A stretch of DNA of 64,000 nucleotides. Source: MR-S7 sp000400995 (GTDB lineage Bacteria; Pseudomonadota; Gammaproteobacteria; Burkholderiales; Burkholderiaceae_C). The notes beneath the pieces are model-generated. The model was not told the origin of the DNA, searched no databases, and was given only the letters and a program-made list of their open reading frames with translations. Below, in pieces: positions 40,240-47,753 of this stretch (the first letter of the stretch is position 1; every line of letters begins with the position of its first letter). Both the position numbers and the translations under genes were made by a program. The DNA lies in assembly GCF_045291395.1 (NCBI RefSeq), contig NZ_CP152342.1, forward strand, positions 3,844,001 through 3,908,000, given 5' to 3'.

Positions 40240-41987
40240 TAGCGGCTACCTTTGGTCTTGAGGTACGAAGAGGCGAAGATGATCACGGTGATGAGCAGCA
40301 CCAGGAAGGTGGAGACCGCCGCCAGCGTGGGCGTGACCGCGAGCTGGATGCTGTCCCACATCTGCTTGGGCAGGGTGGTGTTCACGCCGCCGCTCACGAA
40401 GATGGCGATGGTCAGGTCGTCGAACGACACGATGAACGCGAACAGCAGCGCCGAGGTGATGCTGCCGGCCAGCAGCGGCAGCAGCACCGTGCGCAGGCGG
40501 CCGAACATCGACGCGCCCAGGATGCGCGCCGCATCGTCCAGCCGCCAGTCGAACTGGCGGAAGCCCGCCGACAGCGTGACCACTACGTAGGGAATGGCGA
40601 GGATGGTGTGGCCGATGACCAGGCCCAGGTCGCTGCCCGTCATGCCGAAACTGGCGAACAGATACAGCAGGCCGATGGCCACCACGATGCGCGGCACGAT
40701 CAGCGGCGCGACGAACAGCGCGAACAGCGGCTTGACCCAGCGCCCCGAGACCTTGGTGAGCGTGTAGGTGGCGCCGAAGCCCAGCACCACAGCCAGCACC
40801 GCCGTGGCCGCGCCCACCGCAAGCGAGCGCACCATCGCGGCCTGCCACACGGGCGACTCGATGAACTCGACGAACCAGCGCAGGCTGAAGAGCTGCGGCG
40901 GGAACGCCACCACGGCCGTGCGGGTGAAGGCGATGGGGATGACGATCAGGATGGGCAGCACCAGGAAGCCCACGGCCGCCATGCAGTAGCCGGCCAGCAC
41001 GCCGGCGCGGCGCGCGCGCAGGCTGCCCGCGGCGAACACCTTGTCGAGCACGCCGCCCAGCACGTAGAGCAGCCGCATGGCCCAGCCGGGGCCGCCGGTG
41101 TTGCGCTGGCTGGCCTCGCCCGCCAGCGAGGTCAGGCCCACCAGCCGGTCGTACACGTAGAACACCACGATGGAGCACAGCAGGATCACGATCGACAGCG
41201 CGCCGGCGAAGCGCATGTCCACCAGCTCCAGCACCGACGAGATGACGAGCTGCGCGATCATGGATTCGCGCGGCGTTCCCAGCAGCGCGGGCACGATGAA
41301 GAAGCCCAGGCAGGTGATGAACACCAGCAGCCCGGCCGCCGCCACGCCCGGCAGCGACAGCGGGAAGAACACGGTGAGGAAGTTGGTCGCGCGGCCCGCG
41401 CCGAGGATTTCGGCGGCGCTGGAGAGCTGCCGGTTGATGCCCTGCATGGTGGGCATGATGGTGAGCACGGCCAGCGGCAGCATGGCATGCACCATGCCCA
41501 CCAGCACGCCGAGCAGCGAGGGCGCGAGCGCGCCGCTCTCGCCCGTCAGGCCCAGCGCAGATGCCACCGTGGTGAGCAGGCCGGTGCGCGACAGCAGCAG
41601 CATCCAGGCATAGGTCTTGACGAGGTAGCTGGTCCAGAACGGCAGCATGATCCACAGCACCCAGCGCCCGCGCGAGCGCTCGGTCATCATGCCGAGCCAG
41701 TACGCCAGCGGGTAGCCCAGCGCCACCGACAGCACGGCGGTGGCCAGCGAGATGCCGAAGGTCGTCCACAGCACCTTGACGTACACGGGGGCCGTGATCA
41801 GCCGCTGGAATTGCGAAGCGTCCCAGGTGCCCGTCTCGGTGAAGAACCCGCCCTGCAGGATCTGCAGGACCGGCACCACGAAGAACACCGCCAGGAAGGC
41901 GATGGCGGGCAAGGCGGGCGCCCAGAGAACGGCGAGGCGCCTTGCGGCGGAGGCGGGCCGGGCCGGAGCGGAACTGGCGAGCTGCAT
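40239..41987 (-). CDS. PotB-PotC-like ABC transporter permease (fused two-domain)
   Basis: The 582-residue inner-membrane protein consists of two binding-protein-dependent permease domains in one chain. Domain 1 (about 20-300) has an EAA loop near SAAEILGAGRATNFLTVFFP; domain 2 (about 330-575) has one near DAARILGASMFGRLRTVLLP. In the spermidine/putrescine family these are normally the separate proteins PotB and PotC of about 280 residues each. It is placed between the ATPase gene (20 bp upstream) and the CoA ligase (1-base overlap). Confidence 0.9.
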   Translation of the reverse strand: MQLASSAPARPASAARRLAVLWAPALPAIAFLAVFFVVPVLQILQGGFFTETGTWDASQFQRLITAPVYVKVLWTTFGISLATAVLSVALGYPLAYWLGMMTERSRGRWVLWIMLPFWTSYLVKTYAWMLLLSRTGLLTTVASALGLTGESGALAPSLLGVLVGMVHAMLPLAVLTIMPTMQGINRQLSSAAEILGAGRATNFLTVFFPLSLPGVAAAGLLVFITCLGFFIVPALLGTPRESMIAQLVISSVLELVDMRFAGALSIVILLCSIVVFYVYDRLVGLTSLAGEASQRNTGGPGWAMRLLYVLGGVLDKVFAAGSLRARRAGVLAGYCMAAVGFLVLPILIVIPIAFTRTAVVAFPPQLFSLRWFVEFIESPVWQAAMVRSLAVGAATAVLAVVLGFGATYTLTKVSGRWVKPLFALFVAPLIVPRIVVAIGLLYLFASFGMTGSDLGLVIGHTILAIPYVVVTLSAGFRQFDWRLDDAARILGASMFGRLRTVLLPLLAGSITSALLFAFIVSFDDLTIAIFVSGGVNTTLPKQMWDSIQLAVTPTLAAVSTFLVLLITVIIFASSYLKTKGSR

Positions 41988-42007
41988 GGGAATGTCTCCT
42001 GGCCGGT

Positions 42008-43063
42008 TCAGCGGTGCAGCACGCGCGAGCGTGCCAGCTCCCAGCGCAGGCCGACGCGGTCGCCCACGCGGGGCTGGCGCTCGCGGCCGCAGCGGGCGAT
42101 GAAGGTCTCGGTGTGGCCCGCGCCCTCGGGCAACGCGACGAGCACGCGCACCTCGTTGCCCAGGAACACCACCTCCGAGATCTCGCCCTGCAGCAGCCCC
42201 TGCTCGGGCGCGGTCAGCTCCACGGCCTCGGGGCGCACCAGCAGCGAGACGGCCCCTTCGGGCGCGGCCGCGCCCTGCTCCGCCGGCACCGGGATCAGGT
42301 GCTGGCCCGCGCGGAACCTGCCGGCCTGCTCCAGCGCGCCCGCCAGCAGGTTGGACTGCCCGATGAAACCCGCGGCGAAGCGCGTGGCCGGCTCGTCGTA
42401 CAGCTCCACGGGCGTGCCGATCTGCTCGATGCGCGCGTGGTTCATCAGGCAGATGCGGTCGCTCATGGTGAGCGCCTCTTCCTGGTCGTGGGTTACGTAG
42501 ATGAAAGTGGCGCCCAGCTCCTGGTGCAGCCGGCGGATCTCGAGTTGCATGTGCTCGCGCAGCTTCTTGTCCAGCGCGCCCAGCGGCTCGTCCAGCAGGA
42601 TGACCGAGGGGCTGTAGGCGAAGCAGCGCGCCAGCGCCACGCGCTGCTGCTGGCCGCCCGACAGCTCCTTGGGGTAGCGGTGGGCGTATTCGCGCATCTT
42701 CACCATGTCGAGCGCGTTGTCCACGAGGCGGGCCATGTCCTGCGAGCCGGTTCTGCGCATGCGCAGGCCATAGGCCACGTTGTCGCGCACCGTCATGTGC
42801 GGGAACAACGCGTAGCTCTGGAACACCATGCCGATGCCGCGCTGGCCCGGGGGCGCGTAGGTGGCATCCTTGCCGTCGATCAAGAGCTGGCCGCCGGTGG
42901 GCGCGACCAGGCCCGCGATCATCATCAAGAGCGTGGTCTTGCCCGAGCCCGAGGGGCCCAGCAGGGTCAGGAACTCACCCGGGCGCACCTGCAGGTCGGT
43001 GGGCAGCAGGGCATCGGTTTCGCCGTAGCGCTTGGCCAGGCCGGCGGTCTCCAGCTTGAACAT
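42008..43063 (-). CDS. PotA-like ABC transporter ATPase
   Basis: The 351-residue product has Walker A GPSGSGKT (36-43), Q-loop VFQSYALFPH, signature LSGGQQQR, Walker B VILLDEP and switch His in VTHDQEEA. A C-terminal TOBE-like domain follows (about 240-350). It resembles the polyamine/iron/opine importer ATPases and would energise the fused permease at 40239-41987. It lies 15 bp downstream of the binding-protein gene. Confidence 0.92.
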   Translation of the reverse strand: MFKLETAGLAKRYGETDALLPTDLQVRPGEFLTLLGPSGSGKTTLLMMIAGLVAPTGGQLLIDGKDATYAPPGQRGIGMVFQSYALFPHMTVRDNVAYGLRMRRTGSQDMARLVDNALDMVKMREYAHRYPKELSGGQQQRVALARCFAYSPSVILLDEPLGALDKKLREHMQLEIRRLHQELGATFIYVTHDQEEALTMSDRICLMNHARIEQIGTPVELYDEPATRFAAGFIGQSNLLAGALEQAGRFRAGQHLIPVPAEQGAAAPEGAVSLLVRPEAVELTAPEQGLLQGEISEVVFLGNEVRVLVALPEGAGHTETFIARCGRERQPRVGDRVGLRWELARSRVLHR

Positions 43064-43078
43064 GGTGCCTCGCGTGCG

Positions 43079-44140
43079 TCAGGAGATGATGAAGTTGTTG
43101 AAGCGCTCGGTCACCGCCTGGCGGTTCTTGGCCCACCACTCGGGGCTGGGCAGCGCCATGTTGCGGATGTTGGCCGGGGCGCTGGGCAGGATCTCGGCGC
43201 GCTTGGGATCGATGGAGTCGAACGAGCGGCGGTTGGTCGGGCCGTAGGCCAGGTCGGCGGTGATGGCGGCCTGGCGCTTGGCGTCGGCGCAAAAGCGCAC
43301 GAACTGCTTGGCCAGCTCGGCGCGCGGCGTGCCGCGTGGAATGCCCCAGCCTTCGATGGAATACAGCCCCTGGTCCCAGACGATCTTGACCGGCGCGCCG
43401 TTCTCGATCGCGGTCTGCGCGCGGCCGTTCCAGGTGGAGATCATGTCCACGTCGCCGTTCTGGATCGCCTGCATGGCCTGCGCGCCCGAAGTCCACCAGA
43501 TGCTGATGTGCTTCTTGATCTTCTCCAGGCTCTTGAACGCGCGCTCGATGTCCAGCGGGTAGAGCTTGTCCACGGGCACGCCGTCGGCCATGAGCGCCTG
43601 CTCCAGCGTGTCGATGGGGCTGCGGCGCAGGCTGCGGCGGCCGGGGAATTTCTCCACGTTCCAGAAGTCCGCCCAGTTCTTCGGGCCCGCGTCCTTGAAC
43701 TTGTCGGTGCGGTAGGCCAGCACGGTGGAGTAGATGTCCACGCCGAGCCAGTTGGCGGTGATGGCTTCGGGCATCACGTCCGGGAAATCGGCGGCCTTGA
43801 GCCCGATGGGCTCCAACAGGTTCTGCGACTCCAGGTACGGAATGTCGGCCGAGAGCGTGAGCGTGGTCACGTCCCAGATGTAGTTCTTGGACTTGACGAT
43901 GGCGCTGATCTGGGCGACCGGCTGCGCCTCGCGCGCCACGTTGATCACCTTGATGCCCGTGGCCTTCTCGAACGGGTCGTAGAACGCGCGGCGGTACGCG
44001 GCGGTGTAGGGGCCGCCCGGGTCGGACACCACGATCTTCTTGTCCTGCGCCAGGGCCAGCGGGGCCGCGCCGGCCAGCGCCAGGCCGCCGGCGGCCTGCA
44101 GCAGTTCACGGCGGCGCATGGGGTTCAGGGGTTTGCTCAT
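43079..44140 (-). CDS. PotD-like extracellular solute-binding protein
   Basis: The 353-residue product has a Tat-type signal (MRRRELLQAAGG at 8-19, hydrophobic core, cleavage after PLALAQ). It is followed by a type II periplasmic binding fold (KIVVSDPGGPYTAAYRRAF to the C-terminus), as in PotD/PotF. It delivers a solute to the fused permease. The start is ATG 44140; the upstream in-frame sequence is antisense to the hydratase gene. Substrate unknown: the neighbouring CoA ligase and hydratase suggest an organic acid or carnitine-like compound rather than a polyamine. Confidence 0.9.
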   Translation of the reverse strand: MSKPLNPMRRRELLQAAGGLALAGAAPLALAQDKKIVVSDPGGPYTAAYRRAFYDPFEKATGIKVINVAREAQPVAQISAIVKSKNYIWDVTTLTLSADIPYLESQNLLEPIGLKAADFPDVMPEAITANWLGVDIYSTVLAYRTDKFKDAGPKNWADFWNVEKFPGRRSLRRSPIDTLEQALMADGVPVDKLYPLDIERAFKSLEKIKKHISIWWTSGAQAMQAIQNGDVDMISTWNGRAQTAIENGAPVKIVWDQGLYSIEGWGIPRGTPRAELAKQFVRFCADAKRQAAITADLAYGPTNRRSFDSIDPKRAEILPSAPANIRNMALPSPEWWAKNRQAVTERFNNFIIS

Positions 44141-44187
44141 GATTCGCTCCAATCGATGCCAGGAAAAAAGGGACGTGCGGGACGGTG

Positions 44188-44961
44188 TCAGTGCTTTTTG
44201 CGCGCCTCGAAGAACTCTTCCATCATGCGTTGCGGCTCGCCGGTGGCGTAGGACTCGGCGTGCAAGCGGATGGCGGCGTCGATGGTTTCGCGGAAGCTGG
44301 CCTCCGTCATCTCGCGGAAGCGCTGCTTGTCCAGGCGCATGGCGACAGGCGGCTTGGCGCCCAGCTCGCGAGCGATCTCCAGCGAGCGCGGCAGCACCTG
44401 GTCCTCGGGCACCACGTGGTGCAGCACGCCGATGTGCTGGCATTCCTGCGCCTCCATCAGGCGGCCCGTCAGCGTCAGCTCGATGGTGCGCGACATGCCC
44501 AGGATCAGGTTCATGATCCACGGCCCCGTCACGCTGGCGATGCCCGAATTGATCTCGGGCTGGCCCATGCGCACACCCGGGTGGCCCACGCGCACGTCGC
44601 CCAGCAGCACGGTCTGGAAAGCCGAGCCCGCGGCCGTGCCGTTGAGCGCGAAGACCAGCGGCTTGCCCAGGCTGCGGATCACGTCATAGAAGGTCTCCCA
44701 GGTGCGAATCCACACCTTGGAGCCCTCGACGTCGAAGCCGTGCGCCTCCGACAGATCCTGCCCCGCGCAGAAGGCGCGGTTGCCCGCGCCCGTCATGACG
44801 ATGGCGCGCGTGCCCTCGGCCGCGTCGAAGGCCTTGAGCGCCTGCATGATTTCCTCGCGCATCGCCCCTGTCCAGGCGTTGAGCTTTTCCGGCCGGTTGA
44901 GGCGGATCAGCCCGACCACGTCGTGCTGTTCCACTTCGATGAACTTGAACTGCTGGGACAT
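44188..44961 (-). CDS. Enoyl-CoA hydratase/isomerase family protein
   Basis: A 257-residue crotonase-fold enzyme: GLIRLNRPEKLNAWTGAM, AFCAGQDLSEAHG (oxyanion hole), KPLVFALNGTAAGSAFQ (second oxyanion residue), QPEINSGIASVTGPW (catalytic Glu region). The ATG at 44961 is chosen because AAAGGAG lies nine bases upstream; a GTG three codons earlier would overlap that site. It is the first gene of the leftward operon (hydratase, binding protein, ATPase, permease, CoA ligase). Two 15-bp direct repeats upstream are a candidate operator. Confidence 0.9.
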   Translation of the reverse strand: MSQQFKFIEVEQHDVVGLIRLNRPEKLNAWTGAMREEIMQALKAFDAAEGTRAIVMTGAGNRAFCAGQDLSEAHGFDVEGSKVWIRTWETFYDVIRSLGKPLVFALNGTAAGSAFQTVLLGDVRVGHPGVRMGQPEINSGIASVTGPWIMNLILGMSRTIELTLTGRLMEAQECQHIGVLHHVVPEDQVLPRSLEIARELGAKPPVAMRLDKQRFREMTEASFRETIDAAIRLHAESYATGEPQRMMEEFFEARKKH

Positions 44962-44988
44962 CTTGCGCACTCCTTTGATAAAAAACTA

Positions 44989-45028
44989 TTGCGATGAAAT
45001 ATAAAAATATTCTTTGCAATGAAATATA
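44989..45028. promoter_or_regulatory. Pair of direct repeats upstream of the hydratase operon
   Basis: TTGCGATGAAATATA at 44989-45003 and TTGCAATGAAATATA at 45014-45028 (14 of 15 identical) start 25 bp apart in an A/T-rich stretch 28-67 bp upstream of the hydratase start. This is a candidate binding site for the adjacent IclR-type regulator. Confidence 0.55.
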
Positions 45029-45107
45029 GGTGTAAACCCGATGGAGTGCAAGCTGGAGGTCCCCGCGCGCCACGAAGGGCAACGGGGCCATGGAAGGCAT
45101 TTGCTAT

Positions 45108-45163
45108 TGGATTGCTAGCTGCTCGCGCTTTCTGGATAAGCGCTGGAGGCCGATTTGGCTCGA
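45108..45163 (+). repeat. Dispersed palindromic repeat A, copy 9
   Basis: GATTGCTAGCTGCTCGCGCT, then TTCTGGATAAGCGCTGGAGG and CCGATTTGGC. It lies between the iclR terminator and the hydratase operon promoter, about 20 bp beyond the terminator. Confidence 0.8.
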
Positions 45164-45182
45164 ACAGCGTCGCGCGGGCAAC

Positions 45183-45216
45183 AAAAAAGCCAGGGTGGCG
45201 TTGCGCCACCCTGGCT
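45183..45216 (-). terminator. Intrinsic terminator of the iclR gene
   Basis: A perfect 13-bp stem, AGCCAGGGTGGCG (45188-45200) and its complement (45204-45216), with a 3-base loop. On the minus strand it is followed by six T. It lies 34 bp after the iclR stop. Confidence 0.85.
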
Positions 45217-45249
45217 GGAAAGAGAGCGGGCGCCGCGCGGCGCCGCCGG

Positions 45250-46062
45250 CTACTGGCGGCTGGAGATGGCCCGCCCCGCGGCGATCAGCAGCGAGGAGAT
45301 CCGCTCCTTGTCCGCCTCGCCCTTCCATTGCGGCCGGGCCACGCCGATGTTGATGGCCCCGACGGCGCGCTTGTCCGAGTTCGTGATCGCCACGCCGATG
45401 GCGATGTCGCCCAGGTACATCTCGTCCTCGACGTGGGCATAGCCCAGCTCGCGGATGGTGTCCAGGCGCGCCAGGATCTGGCCGCGCTCGGTGACCGTGT
45501 GGCGCGTGTACTTGACCAGCTCCGAGCGGTCCAGGATGTCCTCGGCCTCCTCGGGCGGCAGCGCCGCCAGCATCGCCAGCCCCGACGAGGTGCAGTACGC
45601 CGGCAGGCGCGTGCCCACGATGAGCTCGGGCGAGAGCACGTAGCGGCTCACGATGCGCTGCAGGTAGACGATCTGCGTGCCGTCGAGGATGCTGAGGTTC
45701 ACCGCCGCCTCCGTCTCCATCGCCAGGTGCTGCAGGAACGGCATGGCCTGGCTCACCAGGTCGTTGGCGGAGATGTACTGGTGCCCGAAGTCCAGCATGC
45801 GCGGCGACAGCTCGTACAGCTTGGTGTTCGCATCCTTGCGCAGCAGGTTCAGGGCCACCAGCGTATAGGTGAAGCGCTGGACGGTGCTCATGTCCATGCC
45901 CGAATGCGCGGCGATCTGCGTGAGCGTGAGCTGCTTGCGCTGCGGCCCGAACGCCGCCATGACCTGCAGCGCCTTCTCCACCGAATTCACGTAGAGCGTC
46001 GACTCCCTGGCATCGGCCAGGACGGCGCCGCCCTCTGCGGCTGGCGCCGCTTTTCTGGACAC
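45250..46062 (-). CDS. IclR-family transcriptional regulator
   Basis: About 270 residues. The N-terminal winged helix has LYVNSVEKALQVMAAFG and LTQIAAHSGMDMSTVQRFTYTLVALNLL; the C-terminal effector-binding domain has VNLSILDGTQIVYLQRI, GTRLPAYCTSSGLAMLAALP (the conserved ligand-pocket region) and DEMYLGDIAIGVAITN. The GTG at 46062 (MSRKAAPAAEGG) is a reasoned choice, as the longer frame starts only with TTG inside an A/T-rich promoter region; the start is uncertain. Downstream it is followed by an intrinsic terminator. It probably controls the hydratase/transporter operon to its left and possibly the divergent amidase. Confidence 0.88.
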   Translation of the reverse strand: MSRKAAPAAEGGAVLADARESTLYVNSVEKALQVMAAFGPQRKQLTLTQIAAHSGMDMSTVQRFTYTLVALNLLRKDANTKLYELSPRMLDFGHQYISANDLVSQAMPFLQHLAMETEAAVNLSILDGTQIVYLQRIVSRYVLSPELIVGTRLPAYCTSSGLAMLAALPPEEAEDILDRSELVKYTRHTVTERGQILARLDTIRELGYAHVEDEMYLGDIAIGVAITNSDKRAVGAINIGVARPQWKGEADKERISSLLIAAGRAISSRQ

Positions 46063-46112
46063 GGTACGGGGGATTTCCGGGGTACAGCGCTCATGGCAGA
46101 CATCAATTATTT

Positions 46113-46130
46113 TAATAAGATATTTTATTA
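46113..46130. promoter_or_regulatory. A/T-rich palindrome between iclR and the amidase gene
   Basis: TAATAA-GATATT-TTATTA has perfect 6-bp arms and lies in a 50-bp A/T-rich island within a very GC-rich region. It sits 51 bp upstream of the proposed iclR start and 97 bp upstream of the amidase. It is a candidate shared operator/promoter. Confidence 0.5.
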
Positions 46131-46226
46131 TCTCATTCAAATAACACAAGAGCCATATCCAGCGTGCAGGCGCCGGGAATACTTGCGCTGCAGCTATCTT
46201 ACCGGCACCGCCTTACAGTTCCGCCC

Positions 46227-47534
46227 ATGACCTCTTCCAGCACCCAACGCACCCGGCAGGCCCTGGCCGCCATCGAAGCGGCCGGCGACGAAGGCCGCCG
46301 CATCTTCACCCGCGTCTATGTCGACGCCGCGCTGCAGGCCGCCGAGGCGGCCGACGCCCGCGCCGCCCGGGGCATCGCCCTGGGCCCGCTGGACGGGCGC
46401 ATCGTCTCCGTCAAGGACCTGTTCGACGTGGCCGGCGAGCCCACCACGGCGGGTTCCGCCCTGCTGCGCAGCGCCCCGCCGGCGGAGCAGGATGCCCTGG
46501 CCGTGCGGCGCCTGCGCGCCGCGGGCGCGGTGGTCATCGGCAAGACCAACATGACCGAGTTCGCGTTCTCCGGCATCGGCATCAATCCGCACTACGGCAC
46601 GCCGGGCAACGCACGCGACGGCGCGCGCATTCCCGGCGGGTCGTCCTGCGGCGCGGGCGTGAGCGTGGCGCGCGGCATGGCCGAGATCGCCATCGGCTCG
46701 GACACGGGCGGCTCCATCCGCATCCCCGCCGCGCTCAACGGCGTCACGGGCTTCAAGCCCACGCAGGCGCGCGTGCCGCGCACGGGCGCCTACCCTCTGT
46801 CGTTCACGCTGGACACCGTGGGCCCGCTGGCCGCGAGCGTGCAGGACTGCGCGCAGGCCGATGCCGTGCTCTCGGGCTGCGAATGGACGCCGCTGCCCGC
46901 GCGCAGCGTGGGCGGGCTGCGCCTGGGCGTGCCACGCGGCCTGCTGTTCGCGCAGACCGAAGACACCGTGCAGCAGGCCTTCGACTCCGCGCTGTCCGCC
47001 ATCTCGGCCGCCGGCGCCCGTGTGCGCGACATGGCGCTGGACGAGTGGCTGGGCGCGCCCGCGCAGGTGCAGGAGCGCGGCACGATCACCGCCGCCGAGG
47101 CCGCGCACATCCACCGTGCGGTGCTGGCGCAGGCGCCCGAGGCCATCGACCCGCTGGTGCTGGGCCGCATCCGCGGCGGCGAAGCCATTGCCGCCGCGCA
47201 CTACGTGGGCATGCTGCAGGCCCGCGCCGCGCTGCTTCCGGCGCTGGACGCGCAGTTGGAGGACGTGGACGCCCTCGTCCTGCCCACCGTGCCCTTCGTC
47301 GCACCCGCCATCGAGGCGCTGCGCGACGACGCCGCGTTCATCCGGACCAACCTGCTGGCGCTGCGCAACCCCTCGGTGTTCAACTTCTACGACCTGCCCG
47401 CGCTGTCGCTGCCGATCGCGCAGCCTGCCGGCGCCCTGCCCGCAGGGCTGATGGTCGTGGGCCGGCGCGGGCGCGACCGCGACCTGCTGGCCATCGGCGC
47501 GGCGCTGCAGGGACTGCCAGCATTGGCCGCCTGA
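46227..47534 (+). CDS. Amidase-signature family hydrolase
   Basis: The 435-residue amidase has the Ser-cisSer-Lys triad: Lys63 in SVKDLFDVAG, Ser139/140 in IPGGSSCGAG and the nucleophile Ser163 in GSDTGGSIRIPAAL. In the signature GGSSCGAG, Cys replaces the usual Ser or Gly after the serine pair. It hydrolyses amides of unknown substrate. The ATG at 46227 is chosen; the earlier in-frame ATG lies in the A/T-rich control region. It is divergent from the IclR gene, which may regulate it, and has no other nearby partner. Confidence 0.92.
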   Translation: MTSSSTQRTRQALAAIEAAGDEGRRIFTRVYVDAALQAAEAADARAARGIALGPLDGRIVSVKDLFDVAGEPTTAGSALLRSAPPAEQDALAVRRLRAAGAVVIGKTNMTEFAFSGIGINPHYGTPGNARDGARIPGGSSCGAGVSVARGMAEIAIGSDTGGSIRIPAALNGVTGFKPTQARVPRTGAYPLSFTLDTVGPLAASVQDCAQADAVLSGCEWTPLPARSVGGLRLGVPRGLLFAQTEDTVQQAFDSALSAISAAGARVRDMALDEWLGAPAQVQERGTITAAEAAHIHRAVLAQAPEAIDPLVLGRIRGGEAIAAAHYVGMLQARAALLPALDAQLEDVDALVLPTVPFVAPAIEALRDDAAFIRTNLLALRNPSVFNFYDLPALSLPIAQPAGALPAGLMVVGRRGRDRDLLAIGAALQGLPALAA

Positions 47535-47552
47535 CCGCCTGACCGCCATCCA

Positions 47553-47651
47553 TCAAAAAGAGGAGCTGCTCGCGCTTGTCGCTATGGGGGTTCAGATCGA
47601 AATGGATCTGAAATCCTTGGCTGGCAGGCGCAGGCAGCTCTCTTTTTTGAT
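47553..47651. repeat. Dispersed palindromic repeat A, copy 10 (inverted pair forming a long hairpin)
   Basis: The left arm TCAAAAAGAGGAGCTGCTCG plus CGCTTG (47553-47578) pairs imperfectly with the right arm CAGGCGCAGGCAGCTCTC plus TTTTTTGA (47625-47650). The loop holds a second palindrome, TTCAGATC (47591-47598) and GATCTGAA (47605-47612). It lies between the amidase stop and the TonB receptor promoter region and could act as a terminator in both directions. Confidence 0.7.
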
Positions 47652-47753
47652 ATTTCGTAGTACCACCAAAACACTACTGCAGTTTTTCGACCACCAGAAC
47701 ACAATCGATTCTGATTTGCAACAACAATTCGCACCGTCTTCAACGGAGCGAAT

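Noticed and set aside
47660..47753. Fur box upstream of the TonB receptor
   Set aside because: The A/T-rich stretch has only weak resemblance to GATAATGATAATCATTATC; not enough matches to annotate.
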